Assembly: GCA_963615565.1 (NCBI GenBank)
Contig: CAVEGR010000116.1
Location: 1 to 10,072, forward strand
Length of the DNA: 10,072 bases
Origin: UBA9732 sp963615565
GTDB lineage: Bacteria; Spirochaetota; Spirochaetia; Sphaerochaetales; Sphaerochaetaceae
Direction: 5' to 3'
Under the pieces are notes generated by a model. That model worked only from the letters and a program-made list of their open reading frames with translations. It was not told the DNA's origin and made no database searches. The stretch's first letter is position 1. Each line of letters opens with the position of its first letter. Below are positions 5,901 through 10,072 of this stretch, piece after piece. Position numbers and translations under genes: made by a program.

Positions 5901-7789
5901 CCTGACAATTTTTCATAACATGTTGTGTCATTTGATGTAGTTATCTGAGCTTGGGCAGCGGTATATGGAGTACTATTATTTGTTGTTGTTCCTGCAATAC
6001 CAATGATGAAATTTGCTTGGCCAGATGCCGGATTATTAACTGTCAAAGTTGTGCCAGTCTTGACAAGGATGTATTCGTCATCATTCTTTGAAACTGTCTT
6101 GCCGTTAAGATCAAGAGTTACGTTCTTTGTTGTTTCAATCACACCACCAAGAGTTGCATTGTTAAGAAGTGTGATGGTGTCACCTTCTGCAGCATTGGCA
6201 AATGCATTCTTCAGGTTGTCAAAGTATTGAGGAACACTGCCTGTCTTTTCAATCTTAACAGGAAGTTTTGTTGTATCAATAACAACAAATTCTGAAAGGT
6301 GAGTAATTGTTATTGTAAGTATACCATTATTGCTATCATACTCTACGCTACTCGGTTGTTCTTTAGATCCTTTATATACAACAGTTACGTTACCACTAGT
6401 ATATGAGGTTCCAACGTTGAAGGATATTGTAATCGCTTTGTTAGCATTGCTAGAATCTTTAAAATCAGTTATTTTTTCAGTGGTTGTTCCGTTTACGACC
6501 TTTTCCATTTCAACTTTAAAGACTTTGTCAACACCAGATTCTGTACCTTTATTACCTGTAACAACAAAGGCTTCATCACCTTCTTTGTAGTTCTTTGACT
6601 CAGAAACTGTTACTTTGTAAGATACATTATCTCCTTCTGTATCAGTCTTTAAATTAGCAACACCATTAAGATTCAGTTTAACATTATCATTAACCTGTAC
6701 ACCATTTTTATCTGTCAATGTGTTGTAGTTAACTTGCATTTCTGTAGTCTCTTCTACATCAAACTTGATGAATGAGTATGGATTCTCGTTGAGAGTTCCT
6801 TTGATTGTTGTGGTAGCTCCACCGTAGACAACAAAGTAGAAGGTCAATGAGGTAATTGGTATTTCATTGTCTTGAGAATCATAAAGTGGGACATTTTTGC
6901 CAGTTCTGTCTGTTGCACTTATTGTACATGCGTATGTACCTACAGCAAGACTATTGGTGGTATTTTGAAATTTTATTGAATAAGTTATTTTACCAGCATT
7001 AGAAGTAGTCTTACTCTCGTCTTTAGCCAGAGAAAGTATATACTTAGTTGTACCAGTTTCAACTGTTGCATTAGTATCTGATGTAAAGACATACTTGTTC
7101 TTTCCATCTGTGCTGGTTGCTGTCATTGTGATAGTTGGAGCAAGTGAACTATTTTTGTCATTGTATACAAACCAGGCATCTTCAAACGTAACAATTCCAG
7201 TTGTTCCAACGGCCTTGACTGTGGTTGTAAGTGGATTGATGGTTTTTGTCTGACCTGCATAAAGAGTGACTTTGATTGGAGATTCTGTCTCATAAACTAA
7301 TCCATCCTTTTTCAACCAGACCGTTTTTTTGGTTCCATCTTTAAATAAAATAGTTGTTTCGTCATAATTTGATGTATCGTTTGGAGTCGTAGTCACATAA
7401 GCTTCAGTACTATAAGCCTTTAATGTGAATGTCCACGTACCTTGAGAGAATGGGCCTAAACATTCATCACCGGTAAAGACTATGCCTGTTGCAGGTGCAC
7501 TACTGTCTCCTGAATCAGTTGTCCTTACAGCAGCAAGTTCTCCTGTGCCCGTAGCACCGGTTAGACCATCATTCGTAAATTTTGTTGCTGTATAGAACCA
7601 GTAAAGGTCCTTATATGGTTTTGGAGTAACAGAAGCACTGAAGGACGAGCCTCTTGATGCTTCTTCTCCAAATTTAATGTAGGCAACATCAGTTCTGTTT
7701 TTGGGAACTACTTGCTCTGCATTACATGAGACGAATAGACATATGCTAATCGCCATCAAAGCTAAACATGCTAAAATAGTTTTTTTCAT
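2945..7789 (-). CDS. Large beta-helix surface lipoprotein, 1614 aa
   Basis: No named family was recognised; the layout suggests a cell-envelope protein with adhesive or structural roles. The signal peptide starts MKKTILACLALMA and ends in LFVSC, so Cys22 should be lipidated. Residues about 25-333 are a Thr/Ser-rich module shared with the lipoprotein encoded just upstream (LYWFYTA, LGPFSQG, LYAGQTKTI, GTYACTISA, GGATTTIKGTL). Residues about 334-515 contain beta-rich segments ending ITITHLSEFVVID. From about 519 onward there is a right-handed beta-helix-like region. A recurring block (YxxLxxAhxxAxxGDTITLL, then LDLNGKTh) starts near residues 519, 622, 714, 1050 and 1273. Ladders such as LNIYGGTITS and INIINSTIEG lie between blocks. 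Residues about 1375-1560 repeat (N/C)xF(T/S) every 26-37 residues. No catalytic motif was seen. An in-frame ATG at 7843 is less likely, since AAGGAG lies nine bases before 7789 and the signal peptide begins there. Confidence 0.88.
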   Translation of the reverse strand: MKKTILACLALMAISICLFVSCNAEQVVPKNRTDVAYIKFGEEASRGSSFSASVTPKPYKDLYWFYTATKFTNDGLTGATGTGELAAVRTTDSGDSSAPATGIVFTGDECLGPFSQGTWTFTLKAYSTEAYVTTTPNDTSNYDETTILFKDGTKKTVWLKKDGLVYETESPIKVTLYAGQTKTINPLTTTVKAVGTTGIVTFEDAWFVYNDKNSSLAPTITMTATSTDGKNKYVFTSDTNATVETGTTKYILSLAKDESKTTSNAGKITYSIKFQNTTNSLAVGTYACTISATDRTGKNVPLYDSQDNEIPITSLTFYFVVYGGATTTIKGTLNENPYSFIKFDVEETTEMQVNYNTLTDKNGVQVNDNVKLNLNGVANLKTDTEGDNVSYKVTVSESKNYKEGDEAFVVTGNKGTESGVDKVFKVEMEKVVNGTTTEKITDFKDSSNANKAITISFNVGTSYTSGNVTVVYKGSKEQPSSVEYDSNNGILTITITHLSEFVVIDTTKLPVKIEKTGSVPQYFDNLKNAFANAAEGDTITLLNNATLGGVIETTKNVTLDLNGKTVSKNDDEYILVKTGTTLTVNNPASGQANFIIGIAGTTTNNSTPYTAAQAQITTSNDTTCYEKLSGTEGAIAKANANDTVTLVQDVTLDADITVDKALTLNMNNCVVTHGGKTITVSGDSGLVITGSNKSQTAFINGIRVSSSTATGIDGTYYNTLAAAVNNAPEGSTITLFADVTLTGENSLIPVEKSITINLNEKTISSEWRVFEVKKGTLTITNGEIKAEISKDIGKSVILVSAASGDAGLVLKKDATIKAPNSYGVTSFGTTTNKAVLDIYGTIESANPCLAGNGGTSQTVDLTINVYEGAVLSQDSSSKSWKGLDDTTPTENNDPVAIYQPNAGTLNIYGGTITSVNGSAVEIRAGKANIYGGTLITNAEKYEAYNGNGPSVKGAAVAVSQHTTKKSIEVNISGGTFTAEKGKQLVVVDTLNDSTVDNKKLVKVIVLPGVSMDADKIVGTKTGGSTGVDGTYYIDGESAIANGVGASAKIGTTFYHTLQDAIDAIDAAKSDETITLVDNVNADWLYIVNGLTIDLNNKTLTITNDGSIEIGDYGYDNAAVKITNGNLVYNKVTDTIFPHYGIFVYKGSLTLDKVTMTGGEGATGGIYVNDENGASLTVNDSTLTLLYGVGIKFGYGTPSTTVTGSVNIINSTIEGKTYALELQKGTSAVLTNSELKGGTSDIALFGGSKVSGTLKEGSSVTIDETSEGSVELKEGDTVYVAGLKSFDNVVRSLEGENVTIKLLQNLEITERQQRTYGKSFTLDLNEKTLSLSNELNFGYDSGYSKVSVSQTIKNGKVSVKNGGYIRFEMSSAGTFENVEFSSSDGKFNKAFETYALNNTGVNTYTFTSCIFTDTSLVFDGGSDNINKNKYDVKFTNCTFTSSLGFKEEAVSTDYAYGSFVFDKCCFTNEGITFASRDIADAPYDIDIKNCTFNATSMSSDGYFVGTAWTGFVYGTMDISGTTFTATDNGNKQSSEACIEIENSLPSCGELLKITLSGNTFTTTSMDPFGVRRFYTNLGYKLTATVTLDTEKPNTFTKGGKTIRPTFGETEITWSE

Positions 7790-7798
7790 GCTTTTTTT

Positions 7799-7804
7799 CT
7801 CCTT
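7799..7804 (-). promoter_or_regulatory. Shine-Dalgarno site that sets the large lipoprotein start
   Basis: Read on the minus strand this is AAGGAG, nine bases before the ATG at 7787-7789. It supports starting at MKKTIL rather than 18 codons upstream at 7843, where the ribosome site would be GGGGAAG inside the end of the previous gene. With this choice the signal peptide has a normal short basic N-terminus. Confidence 0.8.
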
Positions 7805-7845
7805 AATATTTTTTTCTTCTATATGTTTTTTGCTTATAGCCATTG

Positions 7846-8661
7846 TTAATCTTCCCCTGTTGTATCTTGAACCAGCTGTCCACTTAGGGTTGTTGTACCG
7901 CCGGTGCAGATTAAAAGGTTAAAGGTTGAAGTAAAATTACCTGCCGTTATTACGCACTTATATGTTCCACTTGAAAGAGATGTTACAGCGTCAGATGCAA
8001 ATGCAAGAGAATAGTCATTTGTCTCATCTTTTTTACTTGCAGATAAAGTATAGGTTTTTGTTTCTGCTGAATCTGTACTTTCTGTGGCAGTAAGTGTCAT
8101 TGTTGCAGAGGAAATGGTCTCAGTAGAGGTAAAGTAAAGGTCTTTTAAGGCTAGTGTTCCTTCTCCGCTTGTTTCAGCTTTTACACTTACTGTAATGGTT
8201 TTTGTCTCTCCGCCATAAAGGGTTTCAGTAATATCATCTGAAGAATAAATTTTTGTTTGTTTATCTGCTTCTTTGTAGGCTGTAAGAGTAAATTTCCATT
8301 TTCCTTGTGAGAATGGGCCAAGGGTGTTTGAGCCTAGACCTGGTTGTGGAGTTTTGTCTGTGGTACTTGTTGGGTTAACTGGAGCCTCACCTTCTGTTTG
8401 TCCAGTTGTGCCATAATTACCAGTATTAGTATTATCGGTATTATCGGTCTTCTTTGCTGTGTAAAACCAGTAGAGAGTGCTGTAGGATGCAGGGCTATAT
8501 GTTATGGAGATGGCTTTGGAGGTGTCCTCTGTGAAGGTGATGTATGCAAGTGGGGCGTTTTCTTGGCTTTGGACGGCTTGGCCATCACATGAGATGAAAA
8601 GAGAGATTGCCAAGACCAGTAGAGATAAGTAGATAAGTTCAATTTTTGTTTTTTTATTCAT
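7846..8661 (-). CDS. Small surface lipoprotein, paralogue of the next protein's N-terminal module
   Basis: This is a 271-aa predicted lipoprotein of unrecognised family. The first 24 residues are a basic start (MNKKTK), a hydrophobic stretch and the lipobox LFISC, giving lipidated Cys25. The rest is Thr/Ser-rich and probably beta. It aligns along its whole length with the first third of a kilobase-scale neighbour: LYWFYTAKK, LGPFSQGKWKFTLTAYK, LYGGETKTI, SGTYKCVITA and GGTTTLSGQL match the same motifs in the same order there. It stops about eight residues after that last motif, exactly where the larger protein passes to its next domain. The start has GAGG eight bases upstream, and only 12 bp separate it from the preceding stop, so cotranscription is likely. 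Function is unknown; it may be a single-module partner or a gene duplicate. Confidence 0.88.
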   Translation of the reverse strand: MNKKTKIELIYLSLLVLAISLFISCDGQAVQSQENAPLAYITFTEDTSKAISITYSPASYSTLYWFYTAKKTDNTDNTNTGNYGTTGQTEGEAPVNPTSTTDKTPQPGLGSNTLGPFSQGKWKFTLTAYKEADKQTKIYSSDDITETLYGGETKTITVSVKAETSGEGTLALKDLYFTSTETISSATMTLTATESTDSAETKTYTLSASKKDETNDYSLAFASDAVTSLSSGTYKCVITAGNFTSTFNLLICTGGTTTLSGQLVQDTTGED

Positions 8662-8673
8662 TCTCTTTTCCTC
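8662..8673 (-). promoter_or_regulatory. 12-nt intergenic spacer with ribosome-binding site
   Basis: The whole gap between two minus-strand genes reads GAGGAAAAGAGA. GAGG is eight bases from the ATG of the small lipoprotein and directly abuts the upstream stop codon, so translation of the two is probably coupled. There is no room for a separate promoter. Confidence 0.7.
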
Positions 8674-10072
8674 TTAGTTTGCTGTTAGAAGTGCAAATGC
8701 AATTTCTATAAGTTCGCCTTTGCTGTTGTATGCATAACAGAAGACTTTAAATTCGCCTTGGCCTTCTGTTGCATAGTTAATGGTGAATGGATCTGCATCC
8801 TCTAGGATTCTTTCGCCATTTTCTTTTGCCCAATAGCAGCTACTACAAGTTCCGTAATAGCTCAGTGTCCATGTTTTACTGCTTGTCTTTTCAATCTTTA
8901 CGTTTCCAAAGCTTGCAGAGATATCGAACATAGATTTGTGTTCTGATTTGTTTTCGCCTGTTGCTCCACAGACTGTACAGTTACGTTTGACTGTAAAGTT
9001 ACGCTCTCCATCTTGGGTAAAGATGTATTCAAATGTATGTTCTGCCGTCTTAAATTTGTTTTTACATATTGAACATTCTTTCCAGTGCTTCTCTGAGTCA
9101 GTTGTTATCCAATCAGAAAGGTCATGTGGTAGGAGGGCCTTATCAATCTTGTTATGCAATTGTTCCTTTGTCAGAATCTGGTCATCACTTGGGTCATTGG
9201 AAAGTGCATATTCGCCAGGGTGCTTTGAGCAGTACCAGTATTCTAAGTGGCCTTTGACTGTACAGGTTGAGTTTGTCTCATCTACTTTATTCCAAATGTG
9301 CTCTTTTTCTGTTTTATTTACGTGGAAACATACTGTACATTCTTGCGCTCTATGGATACCGTCTCCAAAGTCGTACCAAGGGCCGTATGTGTGTTCTACT
9401 TTGTTGTATACTTCTCCACAGACTTTACATATATACCAGTGGTAAGTATCATCATCTTCTCCGTAAATCTTGCCATCTGAGGCATGGCCGGAATTTGGAA
9501 TAATTACTGTTGTTTTGTCTACTTGTTTTGTTGCATTCTCATCTAAGAAGAAGAGCTTACAGCGTGTACATTCATAGCAGTCTTGCTTGTAGCCTACAGT
9601 TATACATGTTGAATCTGTTTTTTCATGCTTTGTAAGGCTATGTCCAAGTGCAGGGATTTCTACCTTTGTTGTGTAATCACAGCCTGTATTTGTGCAGTAG
9701 TGGTATGCTTCCCAACCGGGTTCTGTACAAGTTGCCTCTTGTGCTTCAACTTCTTTGAATGTATGTGTTCCCCACTTTGGAAATAGTGTTGTATAACCTG
9801 GAACCATGATGTCACCGTTTTTTATACGAACATCTTTGTTGTCTTGAAGGAACCAGCCTACAAACTCTTCATCTTCTGTGTCAGGTAATTGAGGAAGGTT
9901 TGACCATCTTGTGTTCTCTTGTTCTACTGTGTTGTATTTAAGAGTAGATAGAATACTTGCTTGGTCTAGTTTTGTAAGCTTTATCTCTGTCTTTGAGGAT
10001 TCAAAGGTTATGCTTGAAAGATTTACTATGTCATCACTATTTTCAAAGCCTGTAAACTCTAATACTGGTAGT
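8674..10072 (-). CDS. Cysteine-pair repeat protein with an InlB/Flg_new-type repeat (N-terminus outside window)
   Basis: The frame stays open to the window edge, giving 465 visible C-terminal residues. No start is visible: the Met at 9805-9807 falls in the middle of a repeat and has no ribosome site. Visible residues about 50-100 form a Listeria/Bacteroides repeat of the InlB/Flg_new type (EEFVGWFLQDNKD ... GYTTLFPKWG). About eight cysteine-pair units follow, such as CTEPGWEAYHYC, HWYICKVC, HRAQECTVC, HWKECSICK and NCTVCG. Three have a His before and another 8-9 residues after the pair, a plausible metal-binding arrangement. The last 85 residues (after SEHKSMFDIS) look like one beta-rich domain with CSSC. 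Such repeat mixtures are known in secreted or surface proteins of gut bacteria. It is first in the visible operon and is presumably exported, but the signal sequence is off-window. Function unknown. Confidence 0.82.
   Translation of the reverse strand, partial: LPVLEFTGFENSDDIVNLSSITFESSKTEIKLTKLDQASILSTLKYNTVEQENTRWSNLPQLPDTEDEEFVGWFLQDNKDVRIKNGDIMVPGYTTLFPKWGTHTFKEVEAQEATCTEPGWEAYHYCTNTGCDYTTKVEIPALGHSLTKHEKTDSTCITVGYKQDCYECTRCKLFFLDENATKQVDKTTVIIPNSGHASDGKIYGEDDDTYHWYICKVCGEVYNKVEHTYGPWYDFGDGIHRAQECTVCFHVNKTEKEHIWNKVDETNSTCTVKGHLEYWYCSKHPGEYALSNDPSDDQILTKEQLHNKIDKALLPHDLSDWITTDSEKHWKECSICKNKFKTAEHTFEYIFTQDGERNFTVKRNCTVCGATGENKSEHKSMFDISASFGNVKIEKTSSKTWTLSYYGTCSSCYWAKENGERILEDADPFTINYATEGQGEFKVFCYAYNSKGELIEIAFALLTAN

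Noticed and set aside
3800..6233. Recurring blocks considered as a CRISPR array or DNA-level tandem repeat
   Set aside because: The similarity is at protein level with diverged bases, irregular spacing and a continuous reading frame, so these are protein repeats.
3881..6590. Several 75-114 codon + strand frames within the large lipoprotein gene
   Set aside because: They are antisense shadows of a Thr/Ser/Val-rich gene and have no ribosome sites or shared motifs.
7790..7843. Upstream in-frame ATG at 7843 as the start of the large lipoprotein
   Set aside because: It would add 18 charged residues before the signal peptide, and the better ribosome site belongs to the ATG at 7789.
8936..9445. 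169-codon + strand open frame opposite the cysteine-pair repeat protein
   Set aside because: Cysteine and histidine codons in repeats on the true strand keep the opposite frame open. It has no ribosome site or recognisable domain.

Overview
The window is AT-rich and looks like the chromosome of a host-associated spirochaete, most likely a Treponema or close relative. This rests on short Lys-rich lipoprotein signal peptides with relaxed lipoboxes (FVSC, FISC), large Thr/Ser/Asn-rich beta-helix lipoproteins, and secreted proteins mixing InlB/Flg_new-type repeats with paired-cysteine repeats. No rRNA, tRNA or housekeeping gene is present to confirm it, so the genus is an inference.

Region 1 (71-2728) is a complete IS66-family insertion sequence. 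It has perfect 16-bp terminal inverted repeats beginning GTAAGCG and an 8-bp target duplication, TACCAACA, on both sides. Inside are tnpB and tnpC on the + strand, and a helix-turn-helix tnpA-like gene that is inverted and convergent with tnpC, overlapping it by 11 bp. In textbook IS66 elements tnpA lies upstream of tnpB in the same direction. All three genes are open, and the TnpC catalytic residues are present.

Region 2 (2729-2944) has no gene but several stem-loops. One of them has a T-rich tail when read on the minus strand and may end the operon to its right.

Region 3 (2945-10072) is a minus-strand cluster, probably one operon. In transcription order it encodes (a) the C-terminal 465 residues of a protein with an InlB/Flg_new-type repeat and about eight paired-cysteine units, which runs off the right edge; (b) a 271-aa lipoprotein; and (c) a 1614-aa lipoprotein. 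The gaps between them are 12 and 56 nt. The small lipoprotein consists almost entirely of the module that forms the N-terminus of the large one. The large one then adds a domain ending in LSEFVV and a long right-handed beta-helix region with five recurring blocks. This looks like a set of cell-envelope proteins, probably adhesive or structural. No enzyme motif was recognised in this part.

The most distinctive points are the inverted tnpA with a hairpin over its start codon, the insertion of the IS beside a 10-bp sequence identical to its own end, and the single-module/multi-domain lipoprotein pair.
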